Below, in pieces: positions 1 through 11,205 of a stretch of 64,000 nucleotides of DNA (positions are counted from its first letter, which is position 1; every line of letters begins with the position of its first letter). Position numbers and translations under genes: made by a program. The notes under the pieces are model-generated. The model had not been told where the DNA came from. It made no database searches and saw only the letters and a program-made list of their open reading frames with translations. The stretch comes from Anthoceros angustus (Eukaryota; Streptophyta; Anthocerotopsida; Anthocerotales; Anthocerotaceae): the NCBI GenBank assembly GCA_010909165.1, contig VJWM01000259.1:124001-188000 (forward strand). Direction: 5' to 3'.

Positions 1-300
1 CCTGCTGCCATCGCTCATGGATTGCTTGCTAGGAATCATTATCTCGGTTGAGGGTTCCACTGGCTCGCGTGCTTGGAGCCATACAAAGTGGCGCGTGCAA
101 GTGGTGCCGCAGCACGTTGGTTTTGCTTCCACGATGGGCTTTCGTTGCTGCTGAAATTGATGTCGGCGGTGCATAGCACGACGTCCGCTACCTGGTGGGT
201 GCTGGATATGCAGTGGGTGGATCAGGGCGGTTGGTCGATCTAAACGTGAACGGATGACCATGGCTACGGAATTTGCTTGGTGACCCGTCTCACGGAGAGG
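1..300. repeat. Partial B subrepeat fused to segment A
   Basis: This is the right part of a B-type subrepeat, with the same landmarks as later copies: the tract around CTCATGGATTGC, the GGAGCCATACAAAGTGG run and the CACGGAGAGGTG end. In other units B continues into further B or B' sequence. Here it passes directly into segment A through the shared string GAGAGGTGTC, which also occurs in the normal T-to-A passage (for example near 19,422). A deletion or unequal crossover through that short homology is the simplest explanation. No coding function is seen. Confidence 0.75.
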
Positions 301-1571
301 TGTCTAACTCATAAAAATGCACCATTAGACTCTTGATAACTATGGAGTGAATAGAATATGAATATGCTTGCCTTTTTCCAACTGCTATCACCTTTTATTG
401 GTAGAAGGACATAGTGCCTTACCCACTTGGGCATATTAACACCTCATATGGGCCATGTGTACATTTATGACCTCGGACCTTGTTTCACTTTTAATATATA
501 CTACTAGGCTATAAATGAGGGATCGACCTATGTGCATGTTTGTTAAAGATGGGTTGATTCCTTGTGGGTTATCATTGGTAGGAATGGCTGCCCAATAGGA
601 TTATATAACTTGTGAGCCAGTGGTTGGATAGAATTTGCTACCCAATGAAATCCCTTCCTCCAAACTTTGGTTGGGGTTCCTCCCTTCCTCTCCTATGCTT
701 AGCCTCTACCTTTGATGATTGTCATTCTCTCTATTGCTCCCGCCTCTATTTGCGTGATCACCTTACTTAGTACCTTGGTCTCTTTGTCGTTGCCTCCCAA
801 GCTAGCCATGGCTACCAAGGTTGAACCTTTTCTCCTCTCTTACTTCACTATGCAACCTTAGAATTAGTGGATGTGCAATGGATCCCGTCTCACCAAGGAT
901 CCAAACGGGCCGATGATCCCTTTTGGTGGTCAAGAAGGGAAGGGGAGGTGTTGACCAACACCATCTCGTGCATCCAAGAAGCTAGACCTTGATTTGGTCA
1001 TCCGGTCTAGTCTTCTAAACCTCAAGTTGTTTTTTCGGTATGATCTAGAAGCAGTACCGGATACATGACTCAATGAATAGGGTTTGTGTCTTACGGATTC
1101 AAAATACCGGTTTGATCAACACAAGATACTTCGTGCTCCAGTCGACGGGCTATGAATGTCGTTGTTCGTCTGCAATTTTGTCCGGATGCCTCGTATTGGA
1201 TGCATGTCGGAATCGTCATCCTTTGGATAATCACCAAGGTCCCGCTTAGGTGAAGCATCGCATCTTGCGAGCTCGACGTGATGTCGATGTTTGATACATG
1301 TAGCAAGGAATGACGGTGGCCGTGGGAGGACAACGACGCAGTTGAATGATGTAAAATAGGTGGTATCGCTTGTTTGGCTTCAACCGACGATCGAGCACAA
1401 GATTGCATGTGAATGGCTTCAAGATAGCATGCGAGATAGATATTGCTACCGGATGCTCGCTTAAGCATCGGGATGTCGATCTAGTTTTGCATATCGCGTT
1501 GCTACCACGGTTGGATGTACCGCTGTTGACTGCATAGATTGCACGAATATTGGGAGTCCGCCGAGGACAAG

Positions 1572-2828
1572 GGCCTCTTTGGACGCTTTTGATCGGACGG
1601 GTTGGACGATCTGGTTTTGCTCCCTCGCCGCCGCCATGGATTGCTTGCTAGGAATCATTATCTCGGTTGAGGGTTCCACGTGGCCCGCCGTGCTTGGAGC
1701 CATACAAAGTGGCGCGTGCAAGTGGTCGCAGCAACGCTGGTTTTGCTTCCACGATGGGCTTGCTGTGTGCTGAAATTGATGTCGGCGGTGCATAGCACGA
1801 CGTCGCTACAGCTGGTGGGTGCTGGATATGCAGGGTGGATCCGCACGGGTTGTCGTCGATCTAAACGTGAACGGATGACCATGCCTACCGAATTTGCTTG
1901 GTGACCCGCCTCACGGAGAGGTGTGTCTGACGCCCGAGGATCGACTATGGGCAAGAAAAAGGGCTGCTGGGCGGGGCGATTGACTCTGCGGCCTCTTTTG
2001 GACGCTTTTGATCGGACGGGTTGGACGATCTGGTTTTGCTCCCTCGCCGCCGCCATGGATTGCTTGCTAGGAATCATTATCTCGGTTGAGGGTTCCACGT
2101 GGCCCGCCGTGCTTGGAGCCATACAAAGTGGCGCGTGCAAGTGGTCGCAGCAACGCTGGTTTTGCTTCCACGATGGGCTTGCTGTGTGCTGAAATTGATG
2201 TCGGCGGTGCATAGCACGACGTCGCTACAGCTGGTGGGTGCTGGATATGCAGGGTGGATCCGCACGGGTTGTCGTCGATCTAAACGTGAACGGATGACCA
2301 TGCCTACCGAATTTGCTTGGTGACCCGCCTCACGGAGAGGTGTCCGACGCTCAGGAGGATCGACTATGGGCAAGAAAAAGGGCTGCTGGGCGGGGCGATT
2401 GACTCTGCGGCCTCTTTGGACGCTTTTGATCGGACGGGTTGGACGATCTGGTTTTGCTCCCTCGCCGCCGCCATGGATTGCTTGCTAGGAATCATTATCT
2501 CGGTTGAGGGTTCCACGTGGCCCGCCGTGCTTGGAGCCATACAAAGTGGCGCGTGCAAGTGGTCGCAGCAACGCTGGTTTTGCTTCCACGATGGGCTTGC
2601 TGTGTGCTGAAATTGATGTCGGCGGTGCATAGCACGACGTCGCTACAGCTGGTGGGTGCTGGATATGCAGGGTGGATCCGCACGGGTTGTCGTCGATCTA
2701 AACGTGAACGGATGACCATGCCTACCGAATTTGCTTGGTGACCCGCCTCACGGAGAGGTGTGTCTGACGCCCGAGGATCGACTATGGGCAAGAAAAAGGG
2801 CTGTAGGGGCGGGGGCTGATTGTCTGTG
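1572..2828 (+). repeat. Triplicated 419-bp B monomer
   Basis: Three successive copies begin near 1,572, 1,991 and 2,410, giving a period of 419 bp. Apart from a few bases at the joins they look identical, and they share private variants not seen in B monomers of other units, such as the CTCGCCGCCGCC run before ATGGATTGC. Identity this high among otherwise divergent subrepeats points to a very recent local expansion, or to an assembly artefact that repeats one read segment. Minus-strand open frames of up to about 240 codons cross these copies, but they simply follow the repeat and match no protein I recognise. Confidence 0.8.
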
Positions 2829-3249
2829 GCCTCTTTTGACGCGATTTTGACCGGACGGGTTGGAGGATTGCTGGTTTTTCGCTCCCACCGCCATCGCCAT
2901 GGATTGCTTGCGGGAATGATGACCATATGGTTTGATGGTTCTGCGTGCTGATGCTTGAGCCATAAACGCGGTGACGGCGATGGTTTTGCTACCACGGTGG
3001 ATGTTCCTTTGATCGGGAATTGGTGTCTGGTGATTAGCGATGTCTTTCGGTGGCGGATCTTTGGATGGGCGGGATGGGTGGATCCAGGGGTTGTCGATCT
3101 AAAACTTGACGGGATGGCCATGCGCGCCAATCCTTTTTCACAACCGGATCTGGTGATGCGGGTCAATGCGTGGGCTTGTGATGGGTACATGGGCGTGCGG
3201 CTGGAGAGAAAAGCGATCGGCAATAAGCACGCGTTGCTTACGAATGCAT

Positions 3250-3805
3250 GAGGATGTGTAGTGATTGAGATTGGTGTAACTTGATGAGAAAATGATCACA
3301 GTGGTATCTGCTGCGAGGAAGTGTGTGATGGCCGTGAGGGTGAGCGACTTGGAGAGAAAAGATCAGAGGGTTACTGTTTATTGGTGACAATGATACGTGT
3401 GTGTGATGATGGAGATGCGATGGCCTTGGGCCTTACGCCGTTTGTTTGCTTCTTTGCAAGGATGTGTATGAAATTGTGACGAGACTAGTGAGCGAAAAAC
3501 GATCCTCATCAAGTGGATGCACATTGTTTGCTTCTTTGCAAGCATCTGGTAGGTATGTAATGGTTGAGACTCATGAGCGGCCCGGAGAAAAAGCGATGTA
3601 AAGTGGATGCACGTTGTATACTTGCAAGGATGCATGTGGGTGTTTGATGATTGAGGTGATGAACGGCCTAGAGAAAATAATGCAAGCAATGATGTGCTCG
3701 CTGCGCAAGGATGCATGTGGGTTTGTGATATTGAGATCGGCGGTTTGGAGAAGCAAGGCAGCTATAGATGCACACTACTCCTTGCTACAAGGATGCTTGC
3801 GGTAA
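3250..3805 (+). repeat. Minisatellite C, degenerate monomers of about 90 bp
   Basis: Successive monomers share a core that reads roughly GCAAGGATGCATGTGGGTG, then TGATGATTGAG, then a purine-rich part ending in GAGAAAA and a GTGGATGCAC join. The monomers here are degenerate and of uneven length. The same block recurs in every unit, near 21,600-22,180, 22,990-23,590, 28,140-28,690, 35,840-36,570, 37,500-38,090, 41,040-41,690 and 49,240-49,790. No coding potential is seen. Confidence 0.75.
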
Positions 3806-4291
3806 AGGTTTTGATAACTTACGGTGACATACCAACCATGGACCACAAATGGTGGTAGTCATTGCTACTTTGACAACCACGGAAATTAATGGTGACATGC
3901 ATGATTTTTCTCTCTCATGAACAAATGATGTTCCTATTTGCCGTTGATCCACAGTTGCTAGCATGCTGAAAAATGGAAGAGTGCTTATAGACATCTTGGT
4001 TCACTTCTGTCGATTCGATGTAAATCTAACTACTTACCGGTGCGGAAATTGCCGGACACATTGCATGCCTTTACACAATCATCCGTGTACGCTACAAATG
4101 TGATATACTCATACCAATGGAGGGCTGGGCGATGCCGGATCTCTCACACATGGGGGTTGCTTACGAATTAGGAGACCTATGGTCTCGAACTTGGAAAATC
4201 CTTCCTGGGATTATTTTAAAATATATCTCTAAGCAGCTTTGCTTGAAATGACCTGCTAGGTCGGCACACATTTATGCGATGTAGTCTAGAA

Positions 4292-4302
4292 ATCTATCTA
4301 TC
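4292..4302 (+). repeat. (ATCT)n target tract on the left of RT-element copy 1
   Basis: ATCTATCTATC sits between segment D and the first base of the RT element. The same 11 bases lie left of copies 2 (29,160-29,170) and 3 (42,176-42,186), and in the two sites without an element (24,082-24,092 and 38,576-38,586). A matching tract of variable length lies to the right of each copy, so each element is flanked by ATCT repeats as a target duplication would be. Confidence 0.8.
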
Positions 4303-7300
4303 TTGTTACATTCTTGGTTTGGTCACCAAGAATCCTTTCAACCTTTGGGTTTAGAAAGTCTGCAGTTCAAATCTCTTGTGGATTAATCATGCTTGGTGTT
4401 CACAAATGTGTTGGACTCACTAAGGTTGGAAATTGGCTTGGTGTTCGTGGCAATCGAGTTTCTCCTGCCCTCATTCATGGGCTACACACATGCTTTGGTT
4501 TGATCCCCTTCGTGGGCTGTCAGGTGATTGCTTCCATTGTCCCCCCTCCATTCATGCTGAAATTCAATTGCACGATAGCGCGGCAGTCTTTGTTGTGGTG
4601 ATGGATGGCACCCTCCCATCTTCTGAGGTCCTCTCATTCAACGATTGGTGCAAGCTTGCCAATTCATAACCGATGATGATGAAGGGATGAAGCTTCTTCA
4701 AACCATTGAGCGAGAACTTGGAGCAATGTGTCGTCAGTATGCACAAGCAACGATTGGACGAGGAAAGAGTTCGGATTGCCAAGGCTCAAGGTTGCAACTG
4801 GTCGGCATGAGCCCGCCCATGCTTCAGAGGCTGAGATTCAACCATCTGCTTCCCACGCCAACATGACGGAGGAGGACCGCACCTTCATGCGTGAATATGT
4901 CGCCCAAGCACAAGAAAGCAGTGATGCAGAGGGTTTCCTCTCATGAGCAAGGTCCCATTCCTCTTGTTGCACCTAGGGACATTGAGGTGATTGTGCTGCC
5001 ATCTCCCACAAGATGTGGACTGCTCTAACCTCTCTTACTTGGCACCCTTCACTGCTGAAACTTTTCAAGTCCTTTGTAGGCTAAGTGATGAAGAAATGGC
5101 GTTGTTGTGAAGGCCGTGGATGGAAATGTGGCTTGGGCTGGGTTTTGCAACTGTAAATAGCCCCGGTGATCTTGCTTTGATGCTACCAAATGCCAGTGAT
5201 GAGATGATGTTGTGTAGGGTAAAAGGCTCATGAAACCGGTGGCTGGGAAGGACCATGACAAAACATGGTGGAATTGGCTCAGCCTTACATCAAATGCATC
5301 TGCCAAGATTTGTTGAGCAGTGATGGTAGGGCTGCCCGCAATGGCGATATCATCCGGTTTGACCAAGCCCTCGTTCATGGTACAAGATTTGGATGAGTTC
5401 TTTCTGGCGAGCCTCCGTGTTCAATGGCTTGCCTTCACGGCATTCCTGAATGCTGGCCAAAACCGTGATTGTGTGAAAGCCCACATTTCCTTCATGTATG
5501 TACGTGAAATGATCTTTGGATGGTGCCGCATTTGCCACTAACCCCACCCAAAGGCTCCTTGTTGCATTCACGGATCAGCAAAACTCATGATAGAGAAAAT
5601 GATCAAGCCTCCTTCCTTCACGGAAGAATGCGATCGCTTGATGAAACAGGAGTTGAGGTCCAATCAAAAATCCTATATGCTAAAGCAAAGTCGATGGGGA
5701 CAAGCACGAAAAGTCCTCACCGGAGGCACCGTGGCAATAGGCAAGGTGGCCCCATGATGCACAATAGGTTTTCTAACAAATATGCTAGCCCTGGTAGTGG
5801 CCCCTACTATCAGCAAAGAAGACTCTCCTATGGCTCTGGACATTCGGATGCTAGCAACCTTAGCTCTCCGGCCTCAGCATCCGGCACCCCGGCTACTTCC
5901 AACACACATGGTGATGCTGGCACTCCAGCTTCTGGTGCCTCTTCCACCTCAAAGCCTCCCAGTGGACTACGGGGCAAACTCGTGATTTTTGTAAGTTCGA
6001 TGACCCTCTTTTCTTCGTTGTCCGCTAATTTTTCCTTGGTTGCCTTTTCCGTGTCATCCACGATGATGCGTCTTGCTGATCGCATGTTGCTTTTGACATG
6101 GTGAATGGCAATTAGTGAAGCATGCACCGATACCAATGCTGGTTTCGTTCACACATTGTACTGTAATAGACTGTTGGAACATTTGCAAGTGAAAAAGTTG
6201 CTGACCCAAGCTACTAACATGCTTGGTGATGCTTCCTTGATGCAGCTAGTCTTGGAAACTACCTTTGGATGGAGACATGTTGCCTCCTTGAGGCAAGAGG
6301 TGTACAAGCCTCGGAAAGTATTTGTGGATTTTCTTTTTGAACCTGGAGATAGTGTGCCCAGAGACACCTGCGTGTGCCCATCACAAAAGCGCTTCAAGCT
6401 TTTGTGGATCCTTTGACCATGGATCCCAATGATGGGGTGGCTCATGTTCGCTGCAGTTGTGCTCGTGAGGGACCGTAACCTCCAAGCACAACTCAAGATG
6501 GATGAACCAGATCCCCTTGCCTCCCTCAACGTCCCACGATCTTGTGGAGTGTTCGGATTCTTTTGCACAACTTGTGGAAATTTTCTTAGCACATGGGTGC
6601 AATCTGTTAGATGAGCATGTCTTTTTGGCTCAAAATTGGCTGCGTTCACAGTGCTTCCAATCTTTGAGACAAGCCAAAAACAAAGGCTTTGGTCCCCATG
6701 GTAGGACTCATGTTCGGAAAATTCATGCAAGGGATGAGCTCTCATGGCTCCTTAACCACCTCTATTGTTCGCCTTGATAAAGCCAACACCACAGTCTGTT
6801 CAATGCACCTTCTATGTCGGAAATGTGCCTTGAAAAGACTTTGTGATCCGGACTTTTCACCCGGCTGGAAAATGGCACTTGGTTGCCTATCTCACATATC
6901 CCGAGTAACATTCAATTCCGGTGGAAAGCATACTCCCGAGATTCCGGTGGACCAAGACTTTGGTCTCCCCCACCTCATGGGAATTTTTAAACAGCATAAA
7001 TTGAAGCACGTGGTTAACCAATGGACATGATTGTGTGTTCTCTATCTTGGCACCTACTCACATTTGCCACAAATCTTATTATTCCAATTTTAAGGGATTG
7101 GACCCTTGGGCTTCAAGAGGGCTATAAAACCTACTTGGAGTGGATACCTCAATGTTTTGGATCACGGAATCGTGGTACAAGTGGCAATCAATCTCCCGCT
7201 AAAATACATTCCATTTTAGTCGCGGATATTACGCGATGCTATGAGGCTATTCCACACAAGGGAAGACTCCTTTGAAGCCATGGCTTTTGTCTTAAAAGGC

Positions 7301-7669
7301 ATACACTCATGTCATGACACGTGAGCAAAACTAAAACCTTATGGGTGAAATACTCATTCACCCAAAGGCTTTTGTGATTACAAGTGGGTTTATGATACAC
7401 CTAGTTGCACCATCGACCATGGATCCCTCTCCCATACGAGACTCCTAAGTCTCCACTTATGGCTTATGCAAAGCAATGTCCAGCTTGGAAACCACGCAGT
7501 TGCAAACCTCGGGCATCCCAATGGGCTTTTCATGCTCTCCACTTTGGTGCAACTTGTACTTCTTCTCCTATGAATGCCGCTTCATTCAACGCCTAGCACG
7601 ACTAGGAAGAACTGATCTAATGGCACTGTTCAAAGAAGCTAGAAGATACATTGATGATATCTGCTGGCT
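4303..7669 (+). pseudogene. RT-element polyprotein, copy 1, 5' part (frameshifted)
   Basis: The coding region is spread over several plus-strand frames, notably 4,433-4,946, 5,520-6,104, 6,105-6,416, 6,502-7,275 and 7,476-7,669. In order these show a charged N-terminal part (around EEDRTFMREYVAQAQ), a helical region, a Ser/Gly/Pro/Thr-rich linker (about 5,780-5,985), a conserved pre-RT region (around FGWRHVASLRQEVYKP) and the RT palm. Motif B is GIPMGFSCSPLWCN near 7,510 and motif C is YIDD at 7,647-7,658. Frame breaks lie mostly where the other copies have CAG or CTG. The inserted LTR element starts 11 bases after the YIDD codons. As given it cannot make a full protein. Confidence 0.7.
7665..7669. 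repeat. 5 bp target-site duplication TGGCT (left copy)
   Basis: TGGCT lies immediately left of the LTR that begins TGTAAACG, and again at 18,323-18,327 immediately right of the LTR end CTCCACA. The uninterrupted copy at 32,459 onward reads straight through one TGGCT, which confirms that this is the insertion point. Confidence 0.85.
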
Positions 7670-7740
7670 TGTAAACGATCTGGTATTGGAAACTCCCTGT
7701 TGGATTGTGTCTTTGAGTGATTTTTTGTTAAGTTTGGTGT

Positions 7741-9197
7741 CAAGAAGAGCTAGGTTATGAGTAGGAAGGGATATTTATAGTAGAAAGTGTCCTTGACCTA
7801 CGAGTTTTGGGGTTGTTTTTTGGGTTAAATAATAATCGGTCCTTGGACTATGAACTCGATACTCCTTGGCCTTTGGTCTTGGAATATTTAATAAAAAAGC
7901 CTATATATGGGCGGGGTCCCCATATTTGGCGAGGTCCGTAGGCTAGAGGTCGAACCAACCGGCGGTAGTTGAACGGTGTGTGGTCGGGTGTCAAGGGACT
8001 ATGTTTCAAGACGGTTGGCGGGCGGTGCGGTCGTGGAAGGAAGGAGCGGTCGCGGAAGAAGAAGTGGTAGCCGGTTGGCGTCGTAGAGTTTCCGGGAAAT
8101 ATAACCCTAAGGGAACTCGGAAAGGCACGAGGCCGGTGGGTAGCTCAGACGATCCACAGCGGGCACGAGCTCGCACGAGGTAGGGCGAGGCCACAGTGGC
8201 GGCGGGAGCTCGCGATTCTGGAAGGAAGAAACCACAGGGGATTGACCAAGTTGGAGATTAGGCGAGTTATCAGCAATTGAGGCTGGGGTGAGGGTTTTGC
8301 AGAGCATGGCGCCCAAGGTTGCAGCGAAATTTGAGCCCAATGGCCAAATATGGACCATTGGAGGGTCCGAGGTGGAGGATTGGTGAGGGAGCTGGGACTT
8401 GGGATCATGGAAAAACTGGAGAGTTTATGGGAGGATTTTCCGGATCGGAACGAGGAAGGAGGACCCATAAATTCAGCAAGAAGAGCTAGGTTATGAGTAG
8501 GAAGGGATATTTATAGTAGAAAGTGTCCTTGGCCTATGAGTTTTTGGGGTTGTTTTGTGGGTTAAATAATAATCGGTCCTTGGACTATGAACTCGATACT
8601 CCTTGGCCTTTGGTCTTGGAATATTTAATAAAAGGCCTATATATGGGGGGGGGTCCCCATATTTGGCAGGTCCGTAGGCTAGAGGTCGAACCAACCGGGT
8701 AGTTGAAGTGTGTGGTCGATGGGGTGTCGGGACTATGTTTCAAGACGGTTGGCCGCGGTGCGGTCGTGGAAGGAAGGAGCGGTCGCGAAGAAGAAGTGGT
8801 AGCCGGTTGGCGGTCGTGGAAAGTTTAACCCTAAGGGAACTCGGAAAGGCACGAGGGCGGCTGGGTAGCTCAGACGATCACGGCGGGCACGAGCTCGCAC
8901 GAGGTCAGAAGGGCAGCCACAGTGGCGGCGGGAGCTCGCGATTCTGGAAGGAAGAAACCCGATTGACCAAGTTGGAGATTAGGCGAGTTATCAGCAATTT
9001 GTGGGCGTGAGGGTTTTGCAGAGCATGGCGCCCAAGGTTGCAGCGAAATTTGAGCCCAATGGCCAAATATGGACCATTGGAGGGTCCGAGGTGGAGGATT
9101 GGTGAGGGAGGGACTTGGGATCATGGAAAAACAGTGGAGTTTATGGGAGGATTTTCCGGATCAAGAACGAGGAAGGAGGACCCATAAATTCAGCAGA
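7741..9197 (+). repeat. 736-bp tandem duplication inside the 5' LTR
   Basis: The block starting CAAGAAGAGCTAGG at 7,741 restarts at 8,477, joined to the end of the first copy at AAATTCAG. The second copy ends near 9,197 at the equivalent AAATTCAGCAGAAGG. The 3' LTR has only one copy (16,489 to about 17,187), so the duplication happened after integration or arose in assembly. Each copy contains the TATATA motif. Confidence 0.8.
7902..7908 (+). promoter_or_regulatory. Putative LTR TATA box
   Basis: TATATAT lies in a conserved CCTATATATGG context about 230 bp into the 5' LTR. It is repeated in the internal LTR duplication at 8,638-8,645 and in the 3' LTR at 16,645-16,653. Position and conservation suit an LTR core promoter that reads rightward into gag. 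No experimental start is known. Confidence 0.5.
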
Positions 9198-10333
9198 AGG
9201 ACGAAGGGCCAGCGACCAAATCGGAGGAGTGCGGAGATAACATGGGCGGGAGTAGTGGCATCCTAGGAATAGAACTTTGGATAGGATGCCATCTTGGACC
9301 TAAGGCCGTCCGAAATTGTAGGGCGCCTCTTGGCGTTCGCTTTTAGGACTGGAAAGTCGGTGGCTATGGCCGAATTGTATAAAGGGGCTTGGTTGTGCCC
9401 CTCACATCGAGATAACTCTGGTTGAGATCCCCCACTGCTGTGGCTGGTTGGAGACGTCCATTGAGGTGGTGTGCGAGGCGCTCCTAGGGGTGGTCGAGAG
9501 CTTGCTCCATGGGGGGAGGAGGGTGATAGAGCAATCTTCTTGACAAAGGAGGAGGAAACCAAGGGATTGGCGCGGGCGGTGAGCTTGCTCATGCGCCCTG
9601 GGGTTCTTCTTTCCTTCACCCTTGTTCCTGTAGTTGTGTTCAAATTGAGAGAGAAGTGTTGAGTGGATGGTTGGAAGCCTGCGGCGAATTGAGGAGAGAG
9701 AGAGAGAGAGAAGATTGGGTGAAGGAGTGACTAAACAGCGCGATCACGAGGTGTAAGAGGAGTTGAGAAGGGAACTAATTGAGAGACTAATGGAGATTTG
9801 TGTGGATCCAAAAGAATCCAAACCGGTCTTGTTGGTGGAAGTGTGAGGAAACAGTTCCCTTGTAAAATTGTGTGAGTGTGGCGCCTTTGTGTGTGTGTGA
9901 AGCGGTGAGGATTTGTGGAACTTTGGTCCCTAGGAATCGGTGTGTGTGTGTGTGAAGTGTGGAGTGCGAATAAAGTCGATCAGGCAGTGGTGGGCCCGTG
10001 GCGAGATCCGCGCGCGCCGGAAATAAGTCGCTAGGGTTTGGCGTGGGACCCACCTCGGTGGTCAAGCAACTACCCGGTGAGAACCGCGTCGTGGAATAAG
10101 ATTTGCGTCGTGGAATAAGATTTGTGGTAGTTAGACAAGTCGGGAGGTAGTAGTAGTTGAGTAGATAGGTAAGAGGAGTAATAGCAGTAAGTCGACTTAG
10201 GTGAAGGTCGAGCGATAGAAGTTAGCGTCTCTTGGCACAAACCATTCCCTTGGGAGCGAATCCTAAGCCTACAACGACATTGAGGGTGAATGTGGACCTC
10301 ACGGTGTCCCTAGACACAAATTCACACTCCACA

Positions 10334-10352
10334 TTTTGGCGCGGGAATGGAT
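10334..10352 (+). promoter_or_regulatory. Putative primer-binding site
   Basis: Immediately after the LTR end the sequence reads TTTTGGCGCGGGAATGG. A TGGCGC start one to four bases after the LTR is typical of plant Tat-like gypsy primer-binding sites. The match to the full tRNA 3' end looks degraded compared with the fuller version at 55,240-55,256. Confidence 0.5.
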
Positions 10353-10416
10353 CAAGGACGTGGGTAGAACTAACCATAGCCTAAGTAGAGTCTAGCATTA
10401 CTAGATTGATAGATGG

Positions 10417-11205
10417 ATGCCTCGGGTGGACAAGCGATTCGATCTGGGAAACGCTTGGCAAGCGGCAAGCAGCGGAAAGATTGCAGAGAGTTACGAGGAG
10501 GCAGGGGAGATCACACTGGGGAGGAAGAGGAGGCGAGTCGCCGGAATCGAGGATCGGATCCCGATCCGACTCATTCCCAACTCTCGACTACGGAAGGTAC
10601 AAGGGCCCGGGTACCCCAACCCGACCCGCCTTTCAATCGTTCAGTTGCCAGTCCGGTCGGTCAAACTTGCATGTAGAAGCGATCGGGCGGGTAGTTGTAT
10701 CACTACATCGTTGAAAGTACTACCACGGTAGCTATGACTACTACTCCGGTGTTGTTACCACTAAGCAATCTTACCCGTATGGAGAGAAGAAGGGCCATGA
10801 GGATCCCGACGAGTTTGTCGGCGTTTTGAGCCGGTGGCTTGAGCAGGAGGTAGGGGATGCGCGTGCCCAATTTTGAGTCTTGCGGAGCGCGGCCAAGTGG
10901 TACAAACGAGAGTATCTCGCCTCTTCCACACCCCCAACTACCTTTGGGGCCTTGAAGAGGGCTTTTTGTGAAAGGTTCAGAGGAGTTGATGTGGAAGGAT
11001 ATGTCTTGTCCAAACTCGAGGGACTGCGGAGAGGGAAGAAGGAGACACGGCAAGCTTATGTGGAAAGGTTCCACAGCCTGCGTGATCGTGCTGGACCTCA
11101 CTCGGAGTTAATGGCAATCCGCTTGGTTGAGAGGTGGCGGAGATGGGAAGCACGTCGTCTCAGTGAGAAAGACTTGGATCGGGCGATCAAGGCCGCCTCG
11201 AACTG
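10417..11205 (+). pseudogene. gag: gag polyprotein N-terminal part, gypsy type
   Basis: The reading starts with MPRVDKRFDLGN at 10,417. After a frame change near 10,730 it continues as YHGSYDYYSGVVTTK and a Retrotrans_gag-like core, with AAKWYKREYLAS, FGALKRAFCERFRGVD and ETRQAYVERFHSLRDRAG (about 10,890-11,100). Gag proteins of this family form the virus-like particle of the element in the cytoplasm. An in-frame stop near 10,876 and the frame change break it. The start codon is chosen because it is the first ATG after the primer-binding site in a frame with gag-like composition; ATGs at 10,406 and 10,413 lie in other frames. Confidence 0.7.

Larger units (their letters stand above)
300..4291 (+). 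repeat. Tandem-array unit 1 (segments A-B-B'-C-D)
   Basis: This is the first unit of the array. Segment A runs to about 1,560; it is AT-rich at first and includes a conserved stretch near 810 around AGCCATGGCTACCAAGG. Next come three near-identical B monomers, then a diverged B' monomer (about 2,780-3,250, marked by GACCATATGGTTTGATGG). Minisatellite C runs to about 3,805. Segment D runs to an ATCTATCTATC tract at 4,292-4,302, where RT-element copy 1 begins. Short open frames appear in all six frames but none is conserved between units, so I treat the unit as non-coding. The same order of segments recurs in every later unit. Confidence 0.85.
7670..10333 (+). repeat. 5' LTR (2,664 bp, internally duplicated)
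   Basis: It starts TGTAAACGATC and ends ACACTCCACA, as does the 3' LTR at 16,415-18,322. It is about 750 bp longer than the 3' LTR because the stretch 7,741-8,476 is repeated at 8,477-9,197. Apart from that, the two LTRs align along their whole length, with many small indels. The distal part carries (GA)n near 9,690, GT-rich tracts near 9,890 and 9,945, and a CTTGGGAGCGAATCC stretch that also ends the 3' LTR. Confidence 0.85.

Noticed and set aside
780-960. Possible small gene starting at ATGGCTACCAAGG in segment A
   Set aside because: The ATG context is conserved in all units, but the frame after it changes between units through indels and stops within a few dozen codons.
1658-3223. Minus-strand open frames of 184-242 codons across the B subrepeats
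   Set aside because: They follow the repeat period, share no conservation of frame with B monomers of other units, and match no protein family I know.
3400-3800. CRISPR-like array in minisatellite C
   Set aside because: Monomers are degenerate along their whole length, with no constant repeats separated by unique spacers, and the context is a eukaryotic repeat array.
10082-10130. Duplicated TCGTGGAATAAGATTTG near the LTR end as a binding-site array
   Set aside because: It is a simple short repeat present in both LTRs, and nothing shows a regulatory role.
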